Part shown: piece after piece, positions 7,842 to 17,911 of the stretch | Numbering within the stretch: position 1 is the stretch's first letter | Layout of the letters: each line of letters opens with the position of its first letter | Source of the DNA: Streptomyces sp. NRRL S-646 | GTDB lineage: Bacteria > Actinomycetota > Actinomycetes > Streptomycetales > Streptomycetaceae | Length of the DNA: 64,000 nt | Direction: 5' to 3' | Assembly: GCF_000720765.1 (NCBI RefSeq) | Contig: NZ_JODC01000033.1 | Span: 1 to 64,000, forward strand | The notes under the pieces: model-generated | The model's input: the letters and a program-made list of their open reading frames with translations, nothing else | What the model was told of the DNA's origin: nothing | Database searches by the model: none | Program-made: the position numbers and the translations under genes

Positions 7842-9521
7842 ATGGGTCCCGTACTCGCCGGCTTCCTCCAGCTGCTTGCCCTGACAGGCGCACTGGCGCT
7901 CGCCTACGTCCCCCTCGGCAACTACATGGCCAAGGTCTACTCCTCCGACAAGCACTGGCGGGTCGAGAAGTGGGTCTACAAGGGCATCGGTGCCAACCCT
8001 GATGCGGAGATGCGCTGGTCGGCGTACCTACGCGGTGTGCTCGCCTTCTCCGCGGTGAGCGTCCTCTTCCTCTACCTGCTGCAGCGGCTGCAGGGCGTCC
8101 TGCCCGGCTCGCTCGGCTTCTCCTCGATCGAGCCGGCGCAGGCGTTCAACACCGCCGCGTCGTTCGTGACCAACACCAACTGGCAGTCGTACTACGGCGA
8201 GCAGGCCATGGGCCACGTCGTGCAGACGGCCGGGCTGGCCGTGCAGAACTTTGTCTCCGCGGCCGTCGGCATCGCCGTCGCCGTGGCGCTTGTACGAGGG
8301 TTCGTGCGCTCGCGGACCGGTGAACTGGGCAACTTCTGGTCCGACTTGGTGCGCGGCACGATCCGGATCCTGGTACCGGGCGCCGCTGTCGCGGCGATCG
8401 TGCTGGTCGCCTGCGGTGTCATTCAGAACTTCTCCGGCATCGATGAGGTCGGGCAATTCTTCAATGGGCACAGCATGGGTGGGCATCAGCAGTGGAACGG
8501 CGGCGCGGTGGCCTCGCAGGAGGCCATCAAGGAGTTCGGTACGAACGGCGGTGGTTACTTCAACGCCAACTCCGCCCACCCGTTCGAGAATCCGACACCC
8601 TTCACGAACCTCTTCGAGATCTTCCTGCTGCTCGTCATCCCGTTCTCGCTCACCCGGACGTTCGGCGTGATGGTCGGGAGCGTGAAGCAGGGTTACGCGA
8701 TCCTCGCCACGATGGCCACCATCTGGGTCGGCTTCGTCGTCCTGATGATGTGGACCGAGTTCGCCCACCACGGCCCGGCGTTCCAGCTCGCGCACGGTGC
8801 GATGGAGGGCAAGGAGGTGCGCTTCGGCGTCGGCTCCTCGTCGATCTTCGCGGTGTCGACCACGCTGACCTCGACCGGTGCGGTGGACTCCTTCCACTCG
8901 TCGTTCACGGGTCTCGGCGGCGGCATCACCATGCTCGGCATGATGCTGGGCGAGATCGCGCCCGGCGGCACCGGCTCCGGCCTCTACGGCATGCTGATCA
9001 TGGCGGTCATCGCGGTGTTCATCGCCGGACTGATGGTCGGCCGTACGCCCGAGTACCTGGGCAAGAAGATCGGCTCCCGCGAGATCAAGCTGGCGGCCTG
9101 CTACATCCTGATCACGCCGGCGCTGGTGCTGATCTTCACGGCCGTCTCCATGGCGCTGCCGACGCCTCCGCACTCGATGCTCAACTCGGGCGCGCACGGC
9201 TTCTCCGAGATCCTCTACGCCTTCACGTCCGCCTCCAACAACAACGGCTCTGCATTCGCGGGCCTGAACGCGAACACCGACTGGTTCAACACGATGACCG
9301 GTCTCGCGATGATCCTCGGCCGCTTCCTGCCGATGATCTTCGTGCTGGCGCTGGCCGGGTCACTCGCCGAGCAGACGCCGGTGCCTGCCACCGCGGGCAC
9401 CCTGCGCACCGAGAAGCCGCTGTTCACCGGCCTGCTGGTGGGCGCAATCCTCATCATCACCGGTTTGACCTACTTCCCCGCCCTCGCGCTGGGTCCGCTG
9501 GCCGAGGGGCTGGCGTCATGA
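7842..9521 (+). CDS. kdpA: Potassium-transporting ATPase subunit KdpA
   Basis: The K+-selective channel-like subunit of the high-affinity KdpFABC pump; 559 residues with about ten membrane helices, as usual. Family landmarks include the N-terminal [25 protein letters not shown] (first selectivity-filter region), [20 protein letters not shown] and the late [13 protein letters not shown] filter loop. Start ATG at 7842 has GGAGAGG about 14 bases upstream, inside the end of kdpF. The stop overlaps the kdpB start (ATGA). Confidence 0.97.
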   Translation: MGPVLAGFLQLLALTGALALAYVPLGNYMAKVYSSDKHWRVEKWVYKGIGANPDAEMRWSAYLRGVLAFSAVSVLFLYLLQRLQGVLPGSLGFSSIEPAQAFNTAASFVTNTNWQSYYGEQAMGHVVQTAGLAVQNFVSAAVGIAVAVALVRGFVRSRTGELGNFWSDLVRGTIRILVPGAAVAAIVLVACGVIQNFSGIDEVGQFFNGHSMGGHQQWNGGAVASQEAIKEFGTNGGGYFNANSAHPFENPTPFTNLFEIFLLLVIPFSLTRTFGVMVGSVKQGYAILATMATIWVGFVVLMMWTEFAHHGPAFQLAHGAMEGKEVRFGVGSSSIFAVSTTLTSTGAVDSFHSSFTGLGGGITMLGMMLGEIAPGGTGSGLYGMLIMAVIAVFIAGLMVGRTPEYLGKKIGSREIKLAACYILITPALVLIFTAVSMALPTPPHSMLNSGAHGFSEILYAFTSASNNNGSAFAGLNANTDWFNTMTGLAMILGRFLPMIFVLALAGSLAEQTPVPATAGTLRTEKPLFTGLLVGAILIITGLTYFPALALGPLAEGLAS

Positions 9522-11653
9522 CAACCGACGCAACGAAGCAAGAGGACCCGATGTCCACAGCCACTCCGACCCGGGCGCCGCACAGCGACGTACCCACCGG
9601 GCACAAGCCCGCCGAAGGACGTGTCGGCGCAGGCCTCTTCGACCCGAAGCAGCTTCTCAAGTCGCTGCCGGACGCCTTCCGCAAGCTCGATCCGCGGGTG
9701 ATGGTCAAGTCCCCCGTGATGTTCGTGGTCCTCGTCGGATCGGTCCTGACCACCGTCTTCTCCTTCAAGGACCCGGGCGACTGGTTCGGCTGGACGATCA
9801 GCGCCTGGCTGTGGCTGACCGTGATCTTCGCCAACCTGGCGGAGGCCGTCGCCGAGGGCCGCGGCAAGGCGCAGGCCGACACGCTGCGCAAGGCCAAGAC
9901 CGACACGGTCGCGCGCCGGCTGTCCAAGGACGGCGAGACCGAGGACCGGGTGCCCGGCACCGAGCTGACCATCGGCGACCTGGTCGTCTGCGAGGCCGGG
10001 GACGTCATCCCCGGTGACGGCGACGTCGTCGAGGGCGTCGCCTCGGTCGACGAGTCGGCGATCACCGGTGAGTCGGCCCCGGTCATCCGCGAGTCCGGCG
10101 GCGACCGGTCGGCCGTCACCGGCGGTACGAAGGTGCTGTCCGACCGCATCGTCATCAAGATCACCACGAAGCCCGGCGAGACCTTCATCGACCGGATGAT
10201 CAACCTCGTCGAGGGCGCGGCCCGGCAGAAGACGCCCAACGAGATCGCGCTGAACATCCTGCTGGCCTCGCTGACGATCGTCTTCCTGCTGGCCGTCGCC
10301 ACGCTGCCGCCGTTCGCCGACTACGCCGGCACGCATCTGACGATGGTCGTCCTGGTCGCCCTGCTGGTCTGTCTGATCCCGACCACGATCGGGGCGCTGC
10401 TCTCCGCGATCGGTATCGCGGGCATGGACCGCCTGGTCCAGCGCAACGTTCTGGCCATGTCCGGCAGGGCGGTCGAGGCCGCCGGAGACGTGTCGACCCT
10501 GCTGCTCGACAAGACCGGCACCATCACCCTCGGCAACCGGCAAGCGTCCGAGTTCGTGCCGGTGCGCGACGTAACGGAAGCCGAACTCGCCGACGCCGCC
10601 CAGCTGTCGTCGCTGGCCGACGAGACGCCCGAGGGCCGCTCCATCGTCGTACTGGCGAAGGAGACGTACGGGCTGCGCGAACGTCACCAGGGTGACCTGG
10701 CGCACGCCGAGTGGATCGCCTTCACCGCCCAGACCCGTATGTCGGGCGTGGACGTCGACGGCAAGAAGATCCGCAAGGGCGCGGCCGGTTCGGTCATCGC
10801 CTGGGTCCAGGACGAGGGCGGCACGGTCCCCGAGGACGCGGACACCGTCGCCAACGCCATCTCGCAGGCGGGCGGTACGCCGCTGCTCGTGGCCGTGAAC
10901 GACGACCGGGGTGCGCGTGTGCTGGGCGTCATCCACCTCAAGGACGTCGTCAAGGAGGGCATGCGCGAGCGGTTCGACGAGCTGCGCCGGATGGGCATCA
11001 AGACCGTCATGATCACGGGTGACAACCCGCTGACGGCCAAGGCCATCGCCGAGGAGGCGGGTGTCGACGACTTCCTCGCGGAGGCCACTCCCGAGGACAA
11101 GATGGCGCTCATCAAGCGGGAGCAGGCGGGCGGCAAGCTCGTCGCGATGACCGGTGACGGCACGAACGACGCGCCCGCGCTCGCGCAGGCGGACGTCGGC
11201 GTGGCGATGAACACCGGTACGTCGGCCGCCAAGGAGGCCGGCAACATGGTCGACCTCGACTCCAACCCGACCAAGCTGATCGAGATCGTCGAGATCGGCA
11301 AGCAACTCCTCATCACCCGGGGCGCGTTGACGACGTTCTCCATCGCCAACGACGTTGCGAAGTACTTCGCGATCATCCCGGCGCTGTTCGCGGCGGTCTA
11401 CCCGGGTCTGGACAAGCTCAACATCATGGGTCTGTCCTCGCCGGACTCCGCGATCCTGTCGGCGGTCGTCTTCAACGCGCTGATCATCATCGCGCTGGTG
11501 CCGCTCTCCCTGAGGGGCGTGCAGTACCGGCCGGTCAGCGCCGACAAGATGCTGCGCCGCAACCTGACGATCTACGGACTGGGCGGGCTGATCGCCCCGT
11601 TCATCGGCATCAAGATCATCGACCTTCTCATCTCCCTCATCCCCGGGCTGTAA
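9518..11653 (+). CDS. kdpB: Potassium-transporting P-type ATPase subunit KdpB
   Basis: The catalytic P-type ATPase of the Kdp pump, 711 residues from the ATG overlapping the kdpA stop; an in-frame ATG at 9551 with AAGAGGA upstream is an alternative giving 700 residues. The phosphorylated Asp is about residue 331 in [11 protein letters not shown]. The actuator motif is [12 protein letters not shown], and the nucleotide/hinge motifs [14 protein letters not shown] and [15 protein letters not shown] are complete. Membrane helices lie at both ends. All residues needed for activity appear present. Confidence 0.97.
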   Translation: MTTDATKQEDPMSTATPTRAPHSDVPTGHKPAEGRVGAGLFDPKQLLKSLPDAFRKLDPRVMVKSPVMFVVLVGSVLTTVFSFKDPGDWFGWTISAWLWLTVIFANLAEAVAEGRGKAQADTLRKAKTDTVARRLSKDGETEDRVPGTELTIGDLVVCEAGDVIPGDGDVVEGVASVDESAITGESAPVIRESGGDRSAVTGGTKVLSDRIVIKITTKPGETFIDRMINLVEGAARQKTPNEIALNILLASLTIVFLLAVATLPPFADYAGTHLTMVVLVALLVCLIPTTIGALLSAIGIAGMDRLVQRNVLAMSGRAVEAAGDVSTLLLDKTGTITLGNRQASEFVPVRDVTEAELADAAQLSSLADETPEGRSIVVLAKETYGLRERHQGDLAHAEWIAFTAQTRMSGVDVDGKKIRKGAAGSVIAWVQDEGGTVPEDADTVANAISQAGGTPLLVAVNDDRGARVLGVIHLKDVVKEGMRERFDELRRMGIKTVMITGDNPLTAKAIAEEAGVDDFLAEATPEDKMALIKREQAGGKLVAMTGDGTNDAPALAQADVGVAMNTGTSAAKEAGNMVDLDSNPTKLIEIVEIGKQLLITRGALTTFSIANDVAKYFAIIPALFAAVYPGLDKLNIMGLSSPDSAILSAVVFNALIIIALVPLSLRGVQYRPVSADKMLRRNLTIYGLGGLIAPFIGIKIIDLLISLIPGL

Positions 11654-11677
11654 CTTCTTGAAAGCGTGCTGATCGCC

Positions 11678-12346
11678 ATGAACAACTCCGTGACCAACAC
11701 CGCCCGGTTGCTCGGGGCGGGCCTGCGCGCCCTCCTCGTGCTGACCCTGGTGACGGGCGTCATCTACCCGCTGGTCGTCACCGGCATCGCCCAGGCGCTG
11801 TTCAACAGCAAGGCGAACGGCTCCGAGATCAAGGCGGACGGCAAGGTCGTCGGCTCGTCCCTGATCGGGCAGTCGTACAACCTGCCGCTGAAGAAGGGCC
11901 AGCAGACCCCGGACCCCGATCTCAAGTGGTTCCAGGGCCGTCCGGCCAACGGCCTCGGCAGCAACAGCGTCAACACCCAGTACAAGCTGCTGCTGTCCGG
12001 CGCGACCAACCTGTCCGCCGACAACAAGGACCTGATCCAGCAGGTGACGGACGCCAAGGCGGCCGTCATCAAGGACAACTCGGTCCCCGGCTACACCGTA
12101 AGGCCTTCGCAGGTGCCCGCCGACGCTGTCACGTCCTCCGGCTCCGGCCTGGACCCGGACATCTCCCCGGCCTACGCCGGGCTCCAGGTTCACCGGGTCG
12201 CCGAGAAGAACCACCTCTCCGTCGCCCAGGTCGAGAAACTGGTCAAGGACCACACCGACGGCCGCACCCTCGGCTTCATCGGCGAATCCCGCGTGAACGT
12301 CCTCGAACTCAACATCGCACTCAAGGACCTTGTGGCGAAGCGCTGA
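11678..12346 (+). CDS. kdpC: Potassium-transporting ATPase subunit KdpC
   Basis: A 222-residue single-span subunit that assists ATP binding in the Kdp complex. It has the N-terminal helix ALLVLTLVTGVIYPLVVTGIAQALF, the GSSLIGQSY motif and the conserved WFQGRPAN... and SGSGLDPDISPAYA motifs. ATG 11678 is chosen because it begins at the family-typical NNSVTNTARLL; GTG 11666 would add four residues. It lies 24 bases after kdpB and is followed by a strong hairpin. Confidence 0.95.
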   Translation: MNNSVTNTARLLGAGLRALLVLTLVTGVIYPLVVTGIAQALFNSKANGSEIKADGKVVGSSLIGQSYNLPLKKGQQTPDPDLKWFQGRPANGLGSNSVNTQYKLLLSGATNLSADNKDLIQQVTDAKAAVIKDNSVPGYTVRPSQVPADAVTSSGSGLDPDISPAYAGLQVHRVAEKNHLSVAQVEKLVKDHTDGRTLGFIGESRVNVLELNIALKDLVAKR

Positions 12347-12366
12347 CGGGATGACCTGACAGGCAC

Positions 12367-12407
12367 GGGAGTTGGGGGCCGGGAGCCATCCGGACCCCTC
12401 AACTCCC
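12367..12407 (+). terminator. Hairpin between kdpC and kdpE
   Basis: GGGAGTTG at 12367-12374 pairs perfectly with CAACTCCC at 12400-12407, with further G/C pairs inside. It separates the structural kdp genes from the regulator, so kdpE is probably expressed at a lower level or from its own promoter. Confidence 0.7.
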
Positions 12408-12478
12408 GCCGCCATGACGTCGATCGGCTCGTGCCCGGCGTCGCCCGGCCCGACGTACGACAGGAAGGGCACACACCC

Positions 12479-13162
12479 ATGACCCGGGTGCTCGTGGTGG
12501 AGGACGACCCGCAGCTCGTACGGGCCCTCGTCATCAACCTGCAGGCACGGCAGTACGGCGTGGACGCGGCCCCCGACGGCGCCACGGCCCTGCGGCTCGC
12601 CGCCGCGCGGCAGCCCGACGTGGTGATGCTCGACCTCGGACTGCCCGACATGGACGGTGTCGACGTCATCAAGGCGCTGCGCGGGTGGACACGGGTGCCG
12701 ATCCTGGTCCTGTCCGCCCGGCAGGCGTCCGAGGAGAAGGTCGCCGCGCTCGACGCCGGCGCGGACGACTACGTCACCAAGCCGTTCAGCATGGACGAGC
12801 TGCTTGCCCGGCTGCGGGCCGCCGTGCGCCGCACCGAGGACACCCCGCTCGTCCCGGAGACGTCACTCGTCGAGACAGGGGACTTCAGCATCGACCTGCT
12901 CGCCAAGAAGGTCGTCCGGAGCGGACGGGACGTGCGGCTGACCCCGACCGAGTGGCACCTGCTGGAGATCCTGGTGACCAACCCGGGGCGGCTGATCACC
13001 CAGAGGCACCTCCTTCAGGAGGTCTGGGGCGTCTCGCAGAGCAACAAGACCAACTACCTGCGCGTCTACATGGCCCAGCTGCGCCGCAAACTGGAGACGG
13101 ACCCGTCCCACCCCCGCTATCTGATCACCGAGCCCGGCATGGGCTACCGCTTCGAGGGGTGA
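12479..13162 (+). CDS. kdpE: Response regulator KdpE (OmpR family)
   Basis: A 227-residue receiver plus winged-helix regulator that activates kdpFABC in other bacteria. The acidic pair VVEDD, the phospho-acceptor in VVMLDLGLPDMDG, the Thr/Ser region ILVLSAR and the Lys in DDYVTKPF are all present. The output domain shows LTPTEWHLLEILV and a C-terminal YLITEPGMGYRFEG. AGGAAGGG precedes the ATG. Its partner kinase gene kdpD starts two bases after its stop but is a remnant, so this regulator is an orphan here unless another kinase phosphorylates it. Confidence 0.95.
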   Translation: MTRVLVVEDDPQLVRALVINLQARQYGVDAAPDGATALRLAAARQPDVVMLDLGLPDMDGVDVIKALRGWTRVPILVLSARQASEEKVAALDAGADDYVTKPFSMDELLARLRAAVRRTEDTPLVPETSLVETGDFSIDLLAKKVVRSGRDVRLTPTEWHLLEILVTNPGRLITQRHLLQEVWGVSQSNKTNYLRVYMAQLRRKLETDPSHPRYLITEPGMGYRFEG

Positions 13163-13163
13163 C

Positions 13164-13246
13164 ATGGCACGTGGAAGGCTCCGGATCACCTCGGCGCGGC
13201 ACCCGGCGTCGGCAAGAACTACGCCATGCTCTCCGAGGCGCACCGT
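13164..13246 (+). pseudogene. kdpD sensor-kinase remnant (5' end only, one-base deletion)
   Basis: Immediately after kdpE an ATG opens MARGRLRI, the beginning of KdpD. The frame then shifts: reading from 13187 gives HLGAAPGVGKNYAMLSEAHR, which matches the KdpD N-terminal Walker A region (family form RIYLGAAPGVGKTYAML). The change is explained by loss of one base in a TAC Tyr codon. After about 28 codons similarity ends; the other ~800 residues (USP, membrane and kinase domains) are absent, and the next gene starts at 13456. The Walker Thr is also changed to Asn. Confidence 0.85.
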
Positions 13247-13455
13247 GACGGCGTTCGAGGCAGCCATCACCTCCGGTGTCAGCGCCACATCAGCGTTTGC
13301 CCGATGCCCGTCAGCGTTGCGTCATGAGCCGACGGATCACCAGGGCGGGCGGGCGTAACGTCAGCGGCGAGCCCCGTTCCGCCTCCCCGCGTTCGGGGCC
13401 GTCAAGCCACTCGACCCATCCGTACCCACTCGGGTCCCGGTCCCCGGAGGCATTC

Positions 13456-13791
13456 ATGGCAGACATCCTGTGCGGCGAAGACCCGGAACCTTCTGATCGG
13501 TTCCCGGCCGGACCACTGTTCGTTCCCGTCCGGCCGGGGCCCTCGGGGTGTGTGACGCGTGTCTTCCGCACACCTCTCGGCGACCGTACGGCCGTCGGCT
13601 TCACCTCCGAGAACCGGCTCATCGCGACGCTCGGCCCCGGACAGGCGTGGATCAGGCTCGCCGAGCCGGCTCTCCGCGCGCTGACCGAACCGCTCGGCGT
13701 CACCACCGTCACCTTGGATCCCCAGTTCACGGCCCCGGCCACCCGGCCGGTGAACCCCGTCGTCCCCGCGCTCCCTGTGCGCGTCGGCTGA
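13456..13791 (+). CDS. SAV_915-family protein
   Basis: A 111-residue cytoplasmic protein with no signal or membrane segment. The central FVPVRPGPSG, VFRTPLGDRTAVGFTSENRL and AWIRLAEPALRALTEPLGV pattern matches the small SAV_915 family of streptomycetes. Its biochemical role is unknown. GGAGG lies just upstream of the ATG. It is twelve bases before a diaminopimelate-decarboxylase-like gene and probably cotranscribed, an association that suggests a shared amino-acid or secondary-metabolic function. Confidence 0.75.
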   Translation: MADILCGEDPEPSDRFPAGPLFVPVRPGPSGCVTRVFRTPLGDRTAVGFTSENRLIATLGPGQAWIRLAEPALRALTEPLGVTTVTLDPQFTAPATRPVNPVVPALPVRVG

Positions 13792-13803
13792 AGAGAGGCC
13801 ACG

Positions 13804-15138
13804 ATGACCGCCGTTCACGACAGTTCCGTCACCACCATCGACGGCGACCTCTCGGTCTGGCCTGCGTCGACCGCCGAATGCCGGCCGGGCGAGGTGGCGG
13901 TCGGCGGCGTACCGCTCGCCGAGATCGCCGACCGCCTCGGCACACCCGTCTACGTCCTCGACGAGGCGGAGGTCCGCGACCGCTGCCGCACCTACCGGAA
14001 CGCCTTCCCCGACACCGAGATCCTGTACGCGGCCAAGGCGTTCCTGTGCCGTGCAATGATCCACTGGATGGACGAGGAAGGGCTCGGGCTCGACGTCTGC
14101 TCGGCCGGTGAGCTGGAGCTGGCCGTCATGACCGGGTTTCCGCCCGGGCGGATCGTGCTGCACGGCAACGCCAAGTCCCCACGTGACCTGGCATCGGCGC
14201 TGCGCCTCGGCGTGGGCCGCATCGTCATCGACAGCCCGTCGGAGATCGCCCGGCTGGCCGCCGCCGTCGGACCCCAAGGCCACCAGAAGGTCATGGTCCG
14301 CGTCGCGCCCGGCATCAGCGCCGGCGGCCACGAGAAGATCCGCACCGGCACCGAGGACCAGAAGTTCGGCCTCAGCATCTCCGACGGCTACGCCCAACAC
14401 GCGATCGCCCGGATACTCGACCAGCCGCAACTCGAACTCACCGGCCTGCACTGTCACTTGGGCTCGCAGATCACCAGCGTCAAGCCTTATCTGGCCGCCG
14501 TGCGGCGGATCGTGGGCCTCATGGCCCGCCTCCATGAGCAGCACGGCCTCGTCCTGCCCGAGCTCGATCTCGGCGGCGGCCACGGCATCGCCTACCGCCC
14601 CGGCGAGATGTCCATGGACCTGACCACCTTGGCCCGCAAGGTCCGTACCGAGCTCACCGAGGCGTGCGCGACGGCCGGACTGGCCGTTCCCCGCCTGATC
14701 ATCGAACCAGGGCGGGCCATCGCCGGACCGGCGGGCATCGCCCTGTACCGGGTCCTCGCCGTCAAGCGCACCGGCGCCCTCACGTACGTCGCCGTCGACG
14801 GCGGCATGAGCGACAACCCGCGCCCTGCCCTGTACGGAGTCCACTACGCACCCCGCCTCATCGGCCGCCACACCACCGCCGACCGGGCCTCAGTCACTGT
14901 CGTCGGCCGGCACTGCGAGGCCGGAGACGTGCTCGCCGCCGACGTCGAACTCCCCGCGGACGTGCGCCCCGGGGACCTCCTCGCCGTCCCGGTCGCCGGC
15001 GCCTACCACCTCTCCATGGCCTCCGGATACAACCTGGTCGGCCGCCCACCCGTCGCCGCCGTGCGCGACGGTCACGCGCGGCTGCTCGTGCGGCGGGAGT
15101 CCCTGCACGACATCCGTGTCCGCGACGTGGGCCTTTAG
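13804..15138 (+). CDS. lysA: Diaminopimelate decarboxylase-like PLP enzyme (fold type III)
   Basis: A 444-residue alanine-racemase-fold decarboxylase. The PLP lysine is K78 in LYAAKAF; the other family marks are LHCHLGSQI, the glycine loop ELDLGGGHGIAY, the phosphate-binding IIEPGRAIAGPAG and the C-terminal HCEAGD and GAYHLSMASGYN. The reaction would be meso-DAP to lysine. Streptomycetes usually have a separate housekeeping lysA, so this may be a paralogue with another substrate. GAAGAGAGG precedes the ATG, and it probably forms an operon with the SAV_915 gene. Confidence 0.88.
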   Translation: MTAVHDSSVTTIDGDLSVWPASTAECRPGEVAVGGVPLAEIADRLGTPVYVLDEAEVRDRCRTYRNAFPDTEILYAAKAFLCRAMIHWMDEEGLGLDVCSAGELELAVMTGFPPGRIVLHGNAKSPRDLASALRLGVGRIVIDSPSEIARLAAAVGPQGHQKVMVRVAPGISAGGHEKIRTGTEDQKFGLSISDGYAQHAIARILDQPQLELTGLHCHLGSQITSVKPYLAAVRRIVGLMARLHEQHGLVLPELDLGGGHGIAYRPGEMSMDLTTLARKVRTELTEACATAGLAVPRLIIEPGRAIAGPAGIALYRVLAVKRTGALTYVAVDGGMSDNPRPALYGVHYAPRLIGRHTTADRASVTVVGRHCEAGDVLAADVELPADVRPGDLLAVPVAGAYHLSMASGYNLVGRPPVAAVRDGHARLLVRRESLHDIRVRDVGL

Positions 15139-15283
15139 GGCGTGTGGGTCTCAAAGTGGGGCCATGGCCCGGTGGTTCGCATTCGGCCGGTCATGGCGGC
15201 CCGGTTCCGGTGCGGTCTCCCGCAGACCCGGCTCCACCCAGCGCCGCTGACGTGGCTGTCATGTCCAACGAGCCGCCCGGCCT

Positions 15284-15302
15284 GCGGGCATCGCATGCCC
15301 GC
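15284..15302 (+). terminator. Perfect hairpin downstream of lysA
   Basis: GCGGGCAT (15284-15291) and ATGCCCGC (15295-15302) form an eight-base perfect stem with a three-base loop, about 145 bases after the lysA stop. A second palindrome, GGGCCATGGCCC (15159-15170), lies between them. Confidence 0.5.
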
Positions 15303-15307
15303 CCGCA

Positions 15308-15324
15308 TTGAGCTGCGCGCTCAA
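15308..15324. promoter_or_regulatory. Inverted repeat TTGAGC-N5-GCTCAA
   Basis: Six-base perfect arms with five bases between them, 69 bases upstream of a small ORF. It could be a regulator-binding site; no regulator is known from the sequence. Confidence 0.3.
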
Positions 15325-15392
15325 TTGTGCCGAGTGACCTTCGACTTCACCCGCGCGGTGTCACATCGGACGTCCTGCGGATCGAGACGGAC

Positions 15393-15572
15393 ATGGCACA
15401 CGGCAAGCTGATTCTCGTCGGCTCACCGGGCGTCGTGATCGACACCGACGGGCTCAATCTCACCTACTCCAAGCTGCAGCTCCACTCCGAGAAAACTGCT
15501 GACGATCCGCGTCTGCGCATCGAACTCGCCGGAACGCTCGTGCACGCGAAGGTCATCGATAAGCGGCGGTGA
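15393..15572 (+). CDS. Small hypothetical protein (59 residues)
   Basis: An ATG opens a short frame with alternating hydrophobic and polar residues (GKLILVGSPGVVIDTDG, then LRIELAGTLVHAKVIDKRR), which suggests a small beta-rich domain or the C-terminal end of a lost larger protein. There is no signal peptide. The ribosome site is weak (GAGACGG). I do not recognise the family; the third-position GC bias supports coding but the evidence is modest. Confidence 0.4.
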   Translation: MAHGKLILVGSPGVVIDTDGLNLTYSKLQLHSEKTADDPRLRIELAGTLVHAKVIDKRR

Positions 15573-15830
15573 CGTGAACCTCGGTGCCCTGAGCCGTCTG
15601 GGCTAGTCCCGCGCCGTGTCCCCGCGTCGTCTCCGGGCCGCGTACAGCCGCGCAGAGTACGCGTGTCGACGCTGCCGACCTCGCACTTCAGCTGCCGGTC
15701 CCCGTCGAGTCGACCGCGCCGAAACCTCCCGAACCGACACCCCTCCATCGGCGGTCGGGCGGGTGCATCGGTAATGTCCGCACTGCTGAACGGGCCTGGG
15801 GCAAGGTGGCCCGCGAGAAGGAGGATCACC

Positions 15831-17786
15831 ATGGCCGACAGTCGGCAGGAGCTCGCGTCGGCGCGGCCTCCGGAGGCTCAGAGGCAGCTGGCACGCGACT
15901 CGGTGCGCCTCGCGGTCGTGATCGGCGCGCTGGGCGTGGTCTTCGGCGATATCGGGACCAGCCCGATCTACACCCTCCAGACCGTGTTCAACCCCGACGA
16001 TCCGCACCCGGTGCCGGTCTCTACGCAGAACGTGTACGGCGTGGTCTCGCTGGTGTTCTGGTCGGTCATGGTCATCGTGACGGTCACGTATGTGCTGTTG
16101 GCGATGCGCGCCGACAACGAGGGCGAGGGCGGCATCATGGCGCTGATCACCCTGCTGCGGCGGTGGAGCTCACAGCGGGGCGGGCGGGCCGCCGTCGTAC
16201 TGGCTGCGCTCGGCATCTTCGGTGCGTCGCTGTTCTTCGGCGACAGCATGATCACCCCGGCGATCTCGGTGCTGTCCGCGGTCGAGGGACTCAAGGTCGT
16301 CGAGCCCTCGCTCGACAGTGCGGTCGTGCCCATCACCGCGGTGATCATCGTAATCCTGTTCCTGGTGCAGCGCCGGGGCACCGCGGCGGTCGGCCGGGTG
16401 TTCGGCCCGATCATGATCGCCTGGTTCGCGGCCATCGGCGCGTGCGGCGTCGCGGGCATCGCCGACCACCCGAGCATCCTCAGGGCACTGTCACCGACGT
16501 ACGCACTGAGCTTCCTGTTCGGGCACTTCGGCACCGCATTCTTCGCCTTGGCCGCGGTCGTGCTGGCGGTGACCGGTGCCGAGGCGCTCTACGCGGACAT
16601 GGGTCACTTCGGCCGTCGGGCGATCACCCGGGCCTGGCTGATCCTCGTCTTCCCGGCCTGCATCCTGAGCTACCTGGGCCAGGGCGCGCTGATCCTCGAC
16701 GACCCGAAGAACATCAGCAGCCCGTTCTTCCTGCTCGTGCCGGACTGGGGACGCTGGCCGATGGTCCTGCTGGCCACAGCCGCCACGGTGATCGCCTCTC
16801 AGGCGGTGATCACTGGCGCGTACTCGGTCACCTCACAGGCCGCGCAGCTCGGCTATCTGCCGAGGCTGCGCATCGCGCACACCTCGGAATCCACCATCGG
16901 CCAGATCTACGTCCCGTGGATCAACTGGCTGCTGATGGTCTCCGTCCTCACCCTGGTCTTCGCCTTCCGCAGCTCCACGGCACTGGCCTTCGCCTTCGGC
17001 ATGGCCGTCACCGGCACCATCACCATCACCACGTTGCTGTTCTTCTACGTCGCCCGCGCGAAATGGGGCACGCCGACCTGGCTGGTCGCCACCGGCGCGA
17101 CCCTGCTGCTCTTCGTGGACCTGCTGTTCGTGGCGGCCAACATGACCAAGTTCGTCCACGGCGCATGGCTGCCGCTGCTGATCGGTCTGACCGTGTTCAC
17201 CGTCATGACGACCTGGCAGCGCGGCCGCAGAATCGTCACGGCGGAACGGGCAAGGCACGAGGGCTCACTGCCCGAGTTCATCGAGGATCTGCGTACCGGG
17301 ACGGTGTCGACGGTCCGGATCCCCGGCACGGCCGTCTTCCTCAACCGGGGTCGGGAGACCGCGCCGCTGGCCATGCGGGCCAATGTCGAGCACAACCACG
17401 TACGGCACGACCAGGTCGTGATCCTCTCCATCGAGACCGAGCCCGTACCCCGCGTCCCGGCCGACCAGCGCCTCGTCGTCGACAGCCTGGGATTCGCCGA
17501 CGACGGCATCGTGCACGTCACCGCCCGCTACGGCTACATGGAGACACCGGACGTACCCGCCACCCTGGCGATGCTCGAACCGGCCGACACCGAAGGGCCG
17601 TTGGACCTCGATCAGGCGTCCTACTTCCTCTCGAAGATCGAGCTGCGCCGCGGCAAGGCCCGGACCATGGCCCCGTGGCGCAAGCGCCTGTTCATCGCCA
17701 CGTCCTACATCACGGCCGACGCCGCCGAGTACTTCGGCCTGCCGGGCGACCGCACGGTCATCATGGGGTCCCACATCGAGGTGTGA
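15831..17786 (+). CDS. kup: Low-affinity potassium transporter Kup/TrkD
   Basis: A 651-residue K+/H+ symporter of the KUP/HAK family. The family start VVIGALGVVFGDIGTSPIYT is complete, followed by about twelve membrane helices. Other family marks are GDSMITPAISVLSAVEGL, ADMGHFGRRAI and the cytoplasmic C-terminal domain with FIATSYITADAAEYFGLP. AAGGAGG at 15818-15824 fixes the ATG at 15831; a longer frame to 15663 lacks a ribosome site. Kup works at moderate K+ concentrations, complementing the nearby Kdp pump. A hairpin follows at once. Confidence 0.95.
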   Translation: MADSRQELASARPPEAQRQLARDSVRLAVVIGALGVVFGDIGTSPIYTLQTVFNPDDPHPVPVSTQNVYGVVSLVFWSVMVIVTVTYVLLAMRADNEGEGGIMALITLLRRWSSQRGGRAAVVLAALGIFGASLFFGDSMITPAISVLSAVEGLKVVEPSLDSAVVPITAVIIVILFLVQRRGTAAVGRVFGPIMIAWFAAIGACGVAGIADHPSILRALSPTYALSFLFGHFGTAFFALAAVVLAVTGAEALYADMGHFGRRAITRAWLILVFPACILSYLGQGALILDDPKNISSPFFLLVPDWGRWPMVLLATAATVIASQAVITGAYSVTSQAAQLGYLPRLRIAHTSESTIGQIYVPWINWLLMVSVLTLVFAFRSSTALAFAFGMAVTGTITITTLLFFYVARAKWGTPTWLVATGATLLLFVDLLFVAANMTKFVHGAWLPLLIGLTVFTVMTTWQRGRRIVTAERARHEGSLPEFIEDLRTGTVSTVRIPGTAVFLNRGRETAPLAMRANVEHNHVRHDQVVILSIETEPVPRVPADQRLVVDSLGFADDGIVHVTARYGYMETPDVPATLAMLEPADTEGPLDLDQASYFLSKIELRRGKARTMAPWRKRLFIATSYITADAAEYFGLPGDRTVIMGSHIEV

Positions 17787-17810
17787 CCGCGCCTGTTACC
17801 GACGGCGCGG
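17787..17810 (+). terminator. Terminator hairpin directly after kup
   Basis: CCGCGCC (17787-17793) pairs with GGCGCGG (17804-17810) immediately behind the TGA. Confidence 0.6.
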
Positions 17811-17882
17811 GCACGAACGGCGGGTACGCCTCCCCGGTGGATCACGTGCAGGGACACCGTCAGCCAACTCGGAAGTCCCGGT

Positions 17883-17905
17883 AGTGGCATGTGACATACC
17901 ACTGG
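17883..17905. repeat. Near-palindromic interspersed element, intergenic copy
   Basis: AGTGGCATGTGACAT followed by ACCACTGG is an imperfect palindrome between the convergent kup and P450 genes. The first 15 bases recur exactly at 41322-41336 inside alkB, where a diverged second copy follows. Here it could double as a bidirectional terminator. Confidence 0.5.
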
Positions 17906-17911
17906 TCGCTG

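Noticed and set aside
9470..12472. 1000-codon open frame on the minus strand opposite kdpB/kdpC
   Set aside because: It is antisense to genes with complete P-type ATPase and KdpC motifs, is rich in Arg/Gly/Asp/His without domains, and results from the GC-rich third positions of the plus-strand genes.
15573..15830. c-di-AMP (ydaO) riboswitch upstream of kup
   Set aside because: The leader was inspected for the conserved ydaO core; no convincing match was seen, only generic GC-rich hairpins.
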